NCBI GenBank assembly: GCA_040255675.1
Contig: JBDZVM010000002.1
Coordinates: 124,001 to 188,000, forward strand
Source: JBDZVM01 sp040255675
GTDB lineage: Bacteria > Actinomycetota > Actinomycetes > Acidothermales > Acidothermaceae
Reading direction: 5' to 3'
DNA: 64,000 bases
In this document: piece after piece, positions 18,198 through 26,956 of the stretch
How positions within the stretch are numbered: position 1 is the first letter of the stretch
Layout: each line of letters starts with the position of its first letter
Position numbers and translations under genes: made by a program
The notes under the pieces: generated by a model
Databases searched by the model: none
Told to the model about the DNA's origin: nothing
The model's input: only the letters and a program-made list of their open reading frames with translations

Positions 18198-19426
18198 GCG
18201 CTCACGGCTCGCAGCAGCGCCGGCAGCTCGTCGAGTCGCCGCAACGTCAAGACGTCGACACCGCCGGCGCCCGAGGCGTTCACTGTCGACGGCGTGTTTC
18301 GGTCGATACGAACGGCTAGCGCACGAACGTCGGGCGAAAACCACGACGCCGCGGCCTGCAGGGTCGAAAACTCCGGTTTGCTACCGGAGACGAGCAAGGC
18401 AAGACTGGTCGCTGGTGCCGCCCGGCTCGCGGTCGCGGCCAGGGTGGCCAGGTCGGAATCGGCCGGCGACGGCTCGGTGCGTGCCAGCGCATCGAGAATT
18501 CGCTGCGCGTTGGTGCCCGAGGAAAATGCGCCCGCGCCGACGACAGTGACCTCTTGGCCATCGCGTGCTACTCGAACGCCGAGCGACGCCGCAACCGAGA
18601 CGGCGTCTTCGAATTCGTCGTCCGCGTAGCTGTCGGGCGAGCCGTCGACAACGACCGTGAGGTGCGACCGCCTCGTGTCGACGAACTGCCGCACGATGAG
18701 CTTGCCGACGCGAGCGGACGTGCGCCAGTGCACGAATCTGACGTCGTCGCCGGGCACGTAGTCGCGAAGCGCGTGGAAGGCGAGGTCGCTCATCGAAATG
18801 TCGTCGGTGCTTCGGCCTTCGAGGTCGCGCAACAGGCCGGCGCCGAGGCTTTCGAGCGGCACGATTCGCGGGTGCACGATGAGTTCGAACGTGTCGGTCC
18901 ACGAAACTTGGCGTCGTAGCAGGCCGAGCGGGTCGCCGCGCACCGAACTCACCGGCCCGACCGGAATCACCGCGCGCCGATGCGTCGGGACGACGAAAAT
19001 CTCCTCGTGCGTGTCGCGGCTGCCCAACGACGGCACGGCGAATGTCGCGGCCCCGATCCCCACAGGCACTTCGACCTGCAACGGCAGCAGCCGCCGCCGC
19101 GACACGTTGGTGACGTTGATGCGCCCGGCGGCTGGGCTTCCGACCACAACCCGGCGCGGTTCGAGTTCGACGTCGATGCGCAAGAATGCTCGCCCGGCAA
19201 GATAAATCGTCGACGCAATAAGCGCGATCAGGCACGCGGCGGCGATCGACATGAGTTCCAGCCACCCGAGTTGCCAGCCCAAAAACCAGCTCGCGACCGC
19301 GGCAGCCACGACGGTCCAACCCAGCGGCGTCACCACCGCCGCAACGGGGCGGGCTCGCTTCACGACAGGCGTGACCGCCTCGCGCGCTTTAGCAACGAGC
19401 GGAGTGGCCATCACCTTCGCGAGCAT
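18194..19426 (-). CDS. DUF58 domain protein
   Basis: A 410-residue membrane-anchored DUF58 protein. Two hydrophobic segments lie near residues 30-75 (VVAAAVASWFLGWQLGW then SIAAACLIALIASTIYL). The DUF58 signature is clear near 230: LRDYVPGDDVRFVHWRTSAR. A von Willebrand A-like fold follows (VVVDGSPDSYADDEFEDAV). DUF58 proteins are partners of MoxR AAA+ ATPases, and the MoxR gene lies 34 bases upstream. The ATG at 19426 with AAGGGA ahead is preferred to in-frame upstream codons that would run towards the MoxR gene. The pair may act as a chaperone or assembly factor for the large surface protein or the exporter, which is inference. Confidence 0.9.
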   Translation of the reverse strand: MLAKVMATPLVAKAREAVTPVVKRARPVAAVVTPLGWTVVAAAVASWFLGWQLGWLELMSIAAACLIALIASTIYLAGRAFLRIDVELEPRRVVVGSPAAGRINVTNVSRRRLLPLQVEVPVGIGAATFAVPSLGSRDTHEEIFVVPTHRRAVIPVGPVSSVRGDPLGLLRRQVSWTDTFELIVHPRIVPLESLGAGLLRDLEGRSTDDISMSDLAFHALRDYVPGDDVRFVHWRTSARVGKLIVRQFVDTRRSHLTVVVDGSPDSYADDEFEDAVSVAASLGVRVARDGQEVTVVGAGAFSSGTNAQRILDALARTEPSPADSDLATLAATASRAAPATSLALLVSGSKPEFSTLQAAASWFSPDVRALAVRIDRNTPSTVNASGAGGVDVLTLRRLDELPALLRAVSA

Positions 19427-19460
19427 CGTCGTCCCTTCTAGGTTCTTTTCCGGACGACGC

Positions 19461-20429
19461 CTAGGCGGCGCGTTCTGCCGGGGGCTTGACCTCGGCAAGG
19501 ATTTGGGCGATGACGTCGATTACCGAGATGCCGGTGAATTCAGCTTCGGCGTCGAGCAGGATGCGGTGCGAAAGCACCGGAACGGCAAGCTCTTTGATGT
19601 CGTCGGGCACCACGTAATGGCGTCCGTCGGCGACCGCCCAGGTCTTGGCGACCCGCACCAAGGCGAGGCAACCGCGCACACTCATGCCCAGCTTCACGTG
19701 CTTGGCCCGGCGCGATTCTTCGGCCAGCCGGCTCACGTACGCAAGCACTGCCGGGTCGACATGCACGTCGTCGGCGGCCTTGCTCATCTCCGAGACTGCC
19801 TTCGAGGTGATGAGGGCGCCCACCGAGTCGGCGCGCTGCCGGTTGGCCGCGTCAGACAGCAACGCGACCGTCGACTCGTGGTCGGGATAGCCGATAGAAA
19901 TCTTCATTAAGAACCGGTCGAGTTGCGCTTCGGGAAGGCGATACGTACCGGCTTGCTCGATCGGGTTTTGTGTTGCGATCACCATGAACGGCGACTCGAC
20001 CGGGTGCGCGACGCCGTCGACGGTGACCCGGCCCTCTTCCATCACTTCCAGCAACGCGGATTGTGTTTTGGGCGAGGCGCGGTTAATTTCGTCGGCGAGC
20101 ACGATGGTCGAAAAGATCGGCCCGGGGTGGAATTCGAACCCTCCGGTTTGCTGGTTGTACATCGTCACGCCGGTGACGTCGCTCGGCAGCAGGTCTGGCG
20201 TGAACTGAATGCGATGGTGCGTGCCCTGCACCGTGTTGGCGATTGCCTTTGCCAACGAGGTCTTTCCGGTGCCCGGGAAATCCTCGAGCAGCAGGTGACC
20301 CTCGGAGAGCAGGCAGGCCAACGCCAAGCGCACCACGTGGCGCTTGCCGAGGATGGCATGCTCCACGTTAGTCGCCAGCTTGTCGAACGTATCGGCAAAC
20401 CAAGCGGTCTGCTCGGTGGTGAGACTCAC
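19461..20429 (-). CDS. MoxR-type AAA+ ATPase
   Basis: A 322-residue MoxR ATPase, normal length. Walker A is DFPGTGKTSLAK near residue 55; Walker B and the following helix read LADEINRASPKTQSALLEVME, a MoxR hallmark; sensor residues are in ATQNPIEQAGTYRLPEAQLDRF. MoxR proteins act as chaperones that help assemble or activate partner proteins containing vWA domains. Here the partner is the adjacent DUF58 protein. The GTG start has AGGAG eight bases ahead. The gene lies between the giant surface protein and DUF58 and is probably co-transcribed with both. Confidence 0.95.
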   Translation of the reverse strand: MSLTTEQTAWFADTFDKLATNVEHAILGKRHVVRLALACLLSEGHLLLEDFPGTGKTSLAKAIANTVQGTHHRIQFTPDLLPSDVTGVTMYNQQTGGFEFHPGPIFSTIVLADEINRASPKTQSALLEVMEEGRVTVDGVAHPVESPFMVIATQNPIEQAGTYRLPEAQLDRFLMKISIGYPDHESTVALLSDAANRQRADSVGALITSKAVSEMSKAADDVHVDPAVLAYVSRLAEESRRAKHVKLGMSVRGCLALVRVAKTWAVADGRHYVVPDDIKELAVPVLSHRILLDAEAEFTGISVIDVIAQILAEVKPPAERAA

Positions 20430-20477
20430 AGCAGTGCTCCTGTCAGAACGAGTAGTGGTCCATAAGTCAGGCCTTTC

Positions 20478-23400
20478 CTATGGCCAAGGTGAGTAGCTGC
20501 CCACAATGCCACCAGCCGTAATGCTGATCGTGTGGCCGGCATAACCGTTCCAACACCCATTGGTTCCCATCGATGCCGCGCCGTTGCCATCGGTCGTAAT
20601 CGAGTGGCTCCACCACACTGCACCATTATCGAGGCACGAAAACGTATACGAAGTGTTGGGCTGAAAGTTCGACATCGTGAAGAACACCCAATAACAATTC
20701 GCCGAACAGCCCGGCCCGACATACTGAGCCCCTGGGCTCACCGAGATACTCGGCGAAGGGCCAGGCTGGGCAGGAGTCTTAGCAGACGTATTCACACCCG
20801 AACTGGCCTCGTTCAGGCTGTCGACCGTATAGACGGTGAATGTATAATTGGTATTCCACGCAAGGCTCTTGAATGCATAGCTCGTGCTTGAGGTCGTTAC
20901 CGCGCCGCCGCCGCTCCAGGTAATCTTGTAGCCACTAATACCACGCCCATTGCTAGCGGGAGCCGACCAACTTACCGTGATCGTTTGTCCGCTCACGGTA
21001 GCCTTGACGCCGGTCGGGGGAAGCGGCACGCCGTAAGGCGTCACCGCGTTCGACGCCGGTGACGGCGCTCCGCAACCCTTCGCGTTACACGCGGTCACCG
21101 TGACTGTGTACTGCTTGCCGTTTGTCAAACCAGAAATGACCTCGGTGACGTTCGTGCCGGGCGAGCCTGGGTTTGACCACGATCCACTCGGCCCGCCACT
21201 CAGCGAGTAATTCACGCTGGTCAGCGGCGAGCCGTTCGACTGTGGCAGGGTGAACGAGACGTGGATTTTCGTGTCATAGCCACCTGAACTATCGTGGTCG
21301 CTCGCGCTGACGCTGGTAATCGGGTCGGGCGCGGCCGCCGCGGTAATCGGAGGCGTCGACTGAGGGCTCGGGTCGGAGGTCAGCTGAGCCGCGTTCGTCG
21401 CCACGATCGAGTACTGATATTTCGACCCGTCGTTGGCAATCGTGAAAGTCGCGGACGTCGCCGTCGCTCCGGCGGAGGAGGTTCCCGACGCCGAACCGTT
21501 GCGGTAGACGGTAAGGGTGTATCCGGTGATGTCGCGGCCGTTGCCGTCGGCGGGCGCCCACGACACGGTGACCGCTTGCTCGTGCAGGTCGGCAGACTGC
21601 GCGGCGGCCGCCGTCGGTGCGGCCATCGTCTTGGGTTTGCCGAACGGAACCGCCTGCGCCGCCGCGCCGAACTGGCCGGCGCCGGCCGCGTTGTCGGCCC
21701 GCACCTGGAACGAGTACTGGGTGCCGTTTTGCAAGCCGCTCCAGGTCAGGCTGGTGCCACTCGTCTTTTGAATCGGTCCGCTGCCGGGGTCGGGGCTGAT
21801 TTGCACCTCGTAGCTGGTCACGGCGGTGCCGTCGACGTGCGCCGGGCTCCATTGCAGGCTCACTGAAGTGTCACCGGGCTTAGCCGTCAACCCGGAAACG
21901 GGGTCGGGCACCTGGTTCGGCGTCGCCTGCGTGGAGGGATCGCTCGGGGGCCCCCACCCAACAGCGTTGTGCGCGCGCACGGTGAACGTGTACGGGTGAC
22001 CGTTCGTCAGGCCGCTGACGGTGCACGGTGCGGCCGCACACGGATACGTCTTTCCGCCGCTATCGCTGATTTGGTACTGATCGACCGGAGAGCCGTTGGA
22101 AGCGCTCGCCGAAAAGCCTAGTACCACTGTGTGCGACGAGACCGAATTCAGTGTGGGAGTTCCGGGCTTTCCGGGCACGCCGAGCACTTCCATCGTGATG
22201 GTGCCGTGCACGGCACGCTCAGGTTGCGTGACGAGATCAGTAACGGTGACGTCGAAGGTGAACGTGCCGTGTGCGTCGGCAGCCGGCGTTATCGAGACCT
22301 TGCTACCGGCCGACGTCGCGCTCGCGTTCGAACCGGTCGAGGTTTGTTTCACCGCCAGCACGGCAACTTGTGCCTTGGCGCCAAAGGGCGACTGCACGTA
22401 CGACGCGATGTCGACCGTGGCAGTCTGGCCGGCCTTCACACCGCCCACCGAAATAGCCTTGACGGTAGCGAGCGGCGCGGCCTTCACCACCACCGCGATC
22501 GACGCGCGTGACGGCGTACCGGCGATGCCGACGTTGATTGTTCCGGTCGAATCGGGCTTGGCCTCCGCACCTGCCACCAACTGAAGCTTCTCACCATGAG
22601 CGCCGGACGACGTCAGCTTGACCCCACCGAGCGAGGTCAACGCACTGGTGAATTTGAGAAGTGAAATCTGCGTCGGATCGGCCGATATCACCTGACACAG
22701 TGCCGTGACGTCCACCGAAACAGGCGCGCCGCCCGCCGTCACCTGCAACGGCGTCGTCGGGCATTTCAGCGTCGGCGGCGGCGCGCCGATTTTCACCGGA
22801 ATAGTCAGAACGGCCTTGAGGCCCGACGGGTCAGACAAGTTGCTGCCGTCGGTGACTTCAAACGTGACGGCTGCCGCACCGCTGTACGAGCCGATCGAAT
22901 GCAACATCAACGTCGTGTCGCCCTGGCTAGTCGCCTGCAGGCTGTCCGCCGGCGAGCCGCTGATTTTGTCGCTCGTGGTCAACCGCACTGATCGCCCGCG
23001 CGGATCGACCACGTAGTCGGAAATCGAAATCGTCTTCTGGCCGCCTTGTGCAACCTCGACGGGTTGAATATCAGCTTTCAGTTTCGGCGGCGAAGCGGCG
23101 CCGGCCCGGCCTGGCACGTAAATCACCGCCATCGCCACCTGGCCTTGCGGATCACTGATCTGGTAGCCGATGGTTTGCGCGTACGACTGAATCGTGACGA
23201 CGACGTTCTTGCCCTGTATCACCGCGGTCGGGTCGAAAACCTTCGTGACGACAAGGTTGGCCTGATCGCCGTCCGGGTCGTCGTCGTTGTCGGTCACCGG
23301 AACGGTGACTGTCGTGCCGCTCGAGGGCAACTCGTCAACCGTGTCGTCGCGCGCGATCGGCGGATTGTCGAAACCTGCCTTCGAACGCACAGTGATCTGC

Positions 23401-26400
23401 GCAACGGAAACTGCTCCTGTGCCGTCGGTGATGCCGTATAGGAGGACGACCGGCGCCGCCCCCGCCGCGGGCGCCTTCACGCGCACGAGCGTGCGGTCGA
23501 GAGAAACACCGACAGGCACGACGTTGTTGGTTGTGGCGAGCGGCTCGATGGTCACGTGGTCGTCGGGCGCGACAAAGTCGTTCGCCAGCACGTCGACATG
23601 CACGTTCGCGCCCGGTGCCGCCGTCACGACGTCGTCGATGGCGACCGGCGCTTGCGGAACACCCGCCGGCACGATGCCGACACGCACCTGCGCAACACCC
23701 AGTTGACCGAATCGATCCTGCACCTGGTACTCGAAAACGTCGGTGCCGGCGCTCGTCGGGTACGCCCGGTAGACGAACGAGTCTCGGTTCAACGACGAAA
23801 TCTGGCCCAGCGTGGGAGCTTTTTCCATTCCCACCAGGGTTACCGAGTCGCCGTCGGGGTCGATGTTGTACGTCGGGACTTGCACGACCACGCTGCCACC
23901 CGCGATAGCACGTGCCTCAACCGCTGGCGGGTGCGGAGGCGAATCGTGCGCGGCGTCGATCGGATTCACCGTGATGTCGAGGTGGCCGGTAGCACTCTCA
24001 CCCGCCGCGTTTTGCACCACGTAATCGACGACGACAGACGTCGCGTTTTGCACCGACGCCGGCGCGGCGTAGCGCACCAAGCGTCCGGAGGCATAGGCGC
24101 CACCGAGTTGCGGCCGTGCGGTCAAGCCGCCCTGAACCAGCGTAAGCGACCCGCCGTTCGGGTCGGTGTCGTTCGCGAGGACGTCGACGGCGACGACGTC
24201 ACCCGCGCGCACAACGGCCATGTCGTCTTCGGCGACCGGAAGCACGTCGCCCGTCGGCGTCGGCAATTGCGTCACCGTCACGTCGCCCGTCACCGCCGGC
24301 GAGGTGCCGTTCGTCACCTGATAATGCACAACCTGGGGCCCGCCGATATTCGCGGTAGTCGCCATGAGTCGCAGCCAGCGGCCATTGACCACTTCGGCCT
24401 GCAAGCCTGCCCGCGGATCGACGGGGGCCGCGGATTCGACTGTAAGCACGCCACCCGCTGGATCGGTGTCGTTGGCGAGGACGTCAACCATCGTCGCCTG
24501 CTGACCACGCAGAACCGCGACGTCGGGCATCGCGACAGGGCCGGTATTCGCGCCAGGTTGTTGCACGACGTCGACTCGGATGTGCCCCTCCGACGTTTTC
24601 GCCGAGCCGAACGCCGCGTGGTAGACGAGGTCGAAAGTTCCTTGCTGCCGCGCGGTAAAGGTGACTGTGCCGGTCGACTGGTCGGCCGTCACGGTGGCAC
24701 CAGCCGGGCTGGGGATGGTGCCGGAAAGGGTGAGCTGGGCTTGCGGATTCGACGGATCGGCACCGGCAACATCGTTGGCGAGCGGCAAAATGGTGATTTG
24801 CTGGCCGACGAAAGCGCGCGCGATATCCGGTTCGGTCGTCGCGGGAACCGCGGCGGCGTCAGCCCCCAAAACGTCGATATCAAAGGTTCCGGTGACCGGG
24901 TCGCCGACGCCGTCCCATACCTCGTAGGTGATTCGCTGCGGACCCGCCGTTGCCGGTGCGGTGTAAGTGATTCGTCCGTCAGCGCTCGCGCTCACGCTGC
25001 CGGCGCCGACCGTGACAGACTTCAGCACCAGCGGATCGCCGTCGTAGTCTCGCCAGTCCGTCAGCACCGGGTAGGAAAAGACCCCGGAGCGCCCGACCTG
25101 CCATTGCTTGGCGTGGTATCCGGGCCGCAAAGCCGGTGGCTCGTTTTGGTCTTTCGAGCGAATCGAGACGGTGACCGGCGCCGTCGACGTCCGGCCCTTC
25201 TCGTCGCTTGCCACGTACATGAAGTGCACGTCGCCGCTCGTGTCTGACGCCGGAACGTCGATGGCGATCGCCTGGCCGTCAGGGGTCACGGTTGCCTTCA
25301 CCGACTCGTCGTCAGGAGTGGTGATCGAAGCGACCGCGAGAATATCGTTGTCGGGCGCCGAGTCGTTGTCGAGAACGTGCAGCACGGTGACTCGGCCGGG
25401 TCGTGCCCCGAACTTGTCGGCAAGTGCTTTCAGAGCATGGTCGGACGACGTGGAGCTAGTCTGCTTACCTTGCGTCTGCTGCCCATGGTTGGCGTTTTCG
25501 ACCGCGGGTTTCACGTCGTCCCAGTTGTCAACGCGAGTCGGCGCCTTGGTGATGTCGGTCGTCGCGCCGGTGACGGGGTCGTTGAGCACGATAACGTTTC
25601 GATTCACCCGGAATACAACGCCTTGGCTGCCGATCGAGCCCATCGCGGTCAGCGGATACACGCTCGGCTTTCCGTTGCAGGCCCGCACCAGGGTGCCTTG
25701 GCCGCCCGCCCAGGCCGCGTAGACGCAGCCGCCGAGCCGCACCGGCTGTGCTGGCGTGCCGGTGCCCACGCCGCTCACAGTGGCGACGTCCGAACTCTTC
25801 AACGAAACGGAATAGAGCCCCTTTCCATCCGCGACGAGCACGCTTCCCGCGGACGGGCCGCTTTGCTGCACCACGAACCCGCCTGACGCGGATTTCGGTA
25901 GCGTCGCCGTCTTATGGCCTGGAATGAACACCGCGCCCGACTTCTGGTCGAGCACGACCGGCGTGGAGCCGACCGCGGCTACCGCGAGATTAGCGAGGTC
26001 TGCCGGCAGCGGCGTCGACTTCGCGGTGTGGCTTGCCGAGATCGTGAGCAACTGGTGCTTGGCGGCCGAGGCCACGAACACGATTCCGTCCGCGGAGACC
26101 GCGAGAGCTGCCCCACCGCCCGCCGTCGCGTCGGGCTTGGCCTGCAGGCTGAAGTTGCCCAAGCCGTCGGCGCCTCGAATCCAGGTCTTGCCCGTCGACG
26201 GCTCGACCACGGCGACCGTCGAGCCGCCCAGCGCGACTGCGTCGTCGTCCGGGACTTGCAAACTTTGGCTTGGGTCAGCGACCTGGACGGCGACGTTGAC
26301 CCGGTAAAGCTTGCCGGCCGCGAGGTCTCGCGCGAGCACGGTCGTGCCGTTTTGGAAAACGTCGACGTTGTACGAGGTTTGCGCGAGACCGGGAGGCGCG

Positions 26401-26639
26401 AAGCTCGCGTCGAAGGCGTCAATCTGCTTGTTCAGCCTGGCGAAGGCGCCGTGCGGACTGCTCGGATCTGCCCCTGTTTGGTCGCTTGTGACCCAAACTC
26501 CACCGTCGTTGAGCGACAGGTTTTTAGTCGGAAAGCCATGCGCGGTGAAAGCCAGGAACACGACCGCGGCGGACGCGAACGAAAGCGCCGTCCCCGAGAC
26601 CACGGATCGCTTGCGCCCTAGCACTGCTCTTCCCCACAC
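20478..26639 (-). CDS. Giant surface protein with Ig/cadherin-like and fibronectin-III repeats
   Basis: A 2053-residue protein with a short cytosolic start and one N-terminal membrane segment (about 12-35), so most of it lies outside the cell. Residues about 50-470 contain repeated strand motifs that may form a beta-propeller. About eight Ig/cadherin-like repeats follow, marked by calcium-type loops such as LANDTDPNGG and TDNDDDPDGD. Five fibronectin-III domains occupy about 1480-1940, ending in a compact domain with four cysteines. No LPxTG sorting signal is present; the N-terminal helix probably anchors it. The start is GTG at 26639 (GGGGAAGG four bases ahead); the frame is open further upstream but shows no domain there. 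It heads the MoxR-DUF58-transglutaminase-EccC run. Likely adhesion or matrix role. Confidence 0.85.
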   Translation of the reverse strand: MWGRAVLGRKRSVVSGTALSFASAAVVFLAFTAHGFPTKNLSLNDGGVWVTSDQTGADPSSPHGAFARLNKQIDAFDASFAPPGLAQTSYNVDVFQNGTTVLARDLAAGKLYRVNVAVQVADPSQSLQVPDDDAVALGGSTVAVVEPSTGKTWIRGADGLGNFSLQAKPDATAGGGAALAVSADGIVFVASAAKHQLLTISASHTAKSTPLPADLANLAVAAVGSTPVVLDQKSGAVFIPGHKTATLPKSASGGFVVQQSGPSAGSVLVADGKGLYSVSLKSSDVATVSGVGTGTPAQPVRLGGCVYAAWAGGQGTLVRACNGKPSVYPLTAMGSIGSQGVVFRVNRNVIVLNDPVTGATTDITKAPTRVDNWDDVKPAVENANHGQQTQGKQTSSTSSDHALKALADKFGARPGRVTVLHVLDNDSAPDNDILAVASITTPDDESVKATVTPDGQAIAIDVPASDTSGDVHFMYVASDEKGRTSTAPVTVSIRSKDQNEPPALRPGYHAKQWQVGRSGVFSYPVLTDWRDYDGDPLVLKSVTVGAGSVSASADGRITYTAPATAGPQRITYEVWDGVGDPVTGTFDIDVLGADAAAVPATTEPDIARAFVGQQITILPLANDVAGADPSNPQAQLTLSGTIPSPAGATVTADQSTGTVTFTARQQGTFDLVYHAAFGSAKTSEGHIRVDVVQQPGANTGPVAMPDVAVLRGQQATMVDVLANDTDPAGGVLTVESAAPVDPRAGLQAEVVNGRWLRLMATTANIGGPQVVHYQVTNGTSPAVTGDVTVTQLPTPTGDVLPVAEDDMAVVRAGDVVAVDVLANDTDPNGGSLTLVQGGLTARPQLGGAYASGRLVRYAAPASVQNATSVVVDYVVQNAAGESATGHLDITVNPIDAAHDSPPHPPAVEARAIAGGSVVVQVPTYNIDPDGDSVTLVGMEKAPTLGQISSLNRDSFVYRAYPTSAGTDVFEYQVQDRFGQLGVAQVRVGIVPAGVPQAPVAIDDVVTAAPGANVHVDVLANDFVAPDDHVTIEPLATTNNVVPVGVSLDRTLVRVKAPAAGAAPVVLLYGITDGTGAVSVAQITVRSKAGFDNPPIARDDTVDELPSSGTTVTVPVTDNDDDPDGDQANLVVTKVFDPTAVIQGKNVVVTIQSYAQTIGYQISDPQGQVAMAVIYVPGRAGAASPPKLKADIQPVEVAQGGQKTISISDYVVDPRGRSVRLTTSDKISGSPADSLQATSQGDTTLMLHSIGSYSGAAAVTFEVTDGSNLSDPSGLKAVLTIPVKIGAPPPTLKCPTTPLQVTAGGAPVSVDVTALCQVISADPTQISLLKFTSALTSLGGVKLTSSGAHGEKLQLVAGAEAKPDSTGTINVGIAGTPSRASIAVVVKAAPLATVKAISVGGVKAGQTATVDIASYVQSPFGAKAQVAVLAVKQTSTGSNASATSAGSKVSITPAADAHGTFTFDVTVTDLVTQPERAVHGTITMEVLGVPGKPGTPTLNSVSSHTVVLGFSASASNGSPVDQYQISDSGGKTYPCAAAPCTVSGLTNGHPYTFTVRAHNAVGWGPPSDPSTQATPNQVPDPVSGLTAKPGDTSVSLQWSPAHVDGTAVTSYEVQISPDPGSGPIQKTSGTSLTWSGLQNGTQYSFQVRADNAAGAGQFGAAAQAVPFGKPKTMAAPTAAAAQSADLHEQAVTVSWAPADGNGRDITGYTLTVYRNGSASGTSSAGATATSATFTIANDGSKYQYSIVATNAAQLTSDPSPQSTPPITAAAAPDPITSVSASDHDSSGGYDTKIHVSFTLPQSNGSPLTSVNYSLSGGPSGSWSNPGSPGTNVTEVISGLTNGKQYTVTVTACNAKGCGAPSPASNAVTPYGVPLPPTGVKATVSGQTITVSWSAPASNGRGISGYKITWSGGGAVTTSSTSYAFKSLAWNTNYTFTVYTVDSLNEASSGVNTSAKTPAQPGPSPSISVSPGAQYVGPGCSANCYWVFFTMSNFQPNTSYTFSCLDNGAVWWSHSITTDGNGAASMGTNGCWNGYAGHTISITAGGIVGSYSPWP

Positions 26640-26956
26640 GTGACCTTCCCCTCGTCGCACCACACAACAGCGCACACTTGCGCCTACGACGAGGCGCCGC
26701 GCGAATGCTGGCACACGACGTTGCGCTTCGGCCATGGGCAGTGCTCCCCATGGGCACTGCTCTCCATGTGCCGTCTGGCTCCCTCGTGCTCCCGACGGAA
26801 ACTGGCCGAATCGGCAGCCGTAAGCCAACCAGACGGTAACGTCGAGCGAGGTCGCCGCGCTATCTCCGTACAACCCCGTACAAGGGGACGACGACGGGAG
26901 CGGCCGAAACTTGGGCGAACCGTCGTCCTACGATCGCTGGGGAGTACCCGCGAAGC
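26640..26956. promoter_or_regulatory. Divergent control region between surface protein and nSTAND gene
   Basis: A 317-base gene-free stretch between two divergent starts. It must carry promoters for the leftward secretion/adhesin run and the rightward nSTAND gene. The only clear structure I see is the 16-base direct repeat at 26736-26767. I could not pick out convincing -10/-35 boxes by eye. Confidence 0.5.
26736..26767. repeat. Two 16-bp direct repeats forming a hairpin, candidate operator
   Basis: GGGCAGTGCTCCCCAT is followed directly by GGGCACTGCTCTCCAT (14 of 16 identical). Because of the G/C change, GCAGTGC in the first and GCACTGC in the second are also complementary, so the pair can form a 7-bp stem with a 9-base loop. 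It lies about 100 bases upstream of the surface-protein start and 190 upstream of the nSTAND start. Confidence 0.5.

Noticed and set aside
23556..25247. 563-codon open frame on the + strand
   Set aside because: Lies opposite the surface-protein gene; GC-rich DNA keeps such frames open, and the translation is Arg/His-rich without domains.
20478..26639. Sortase-anchored surface protein
   Set aside because: No LPxTG-type motif, hydrophobic C-terminus or basic tail; the anchor is the N-terminal helix.
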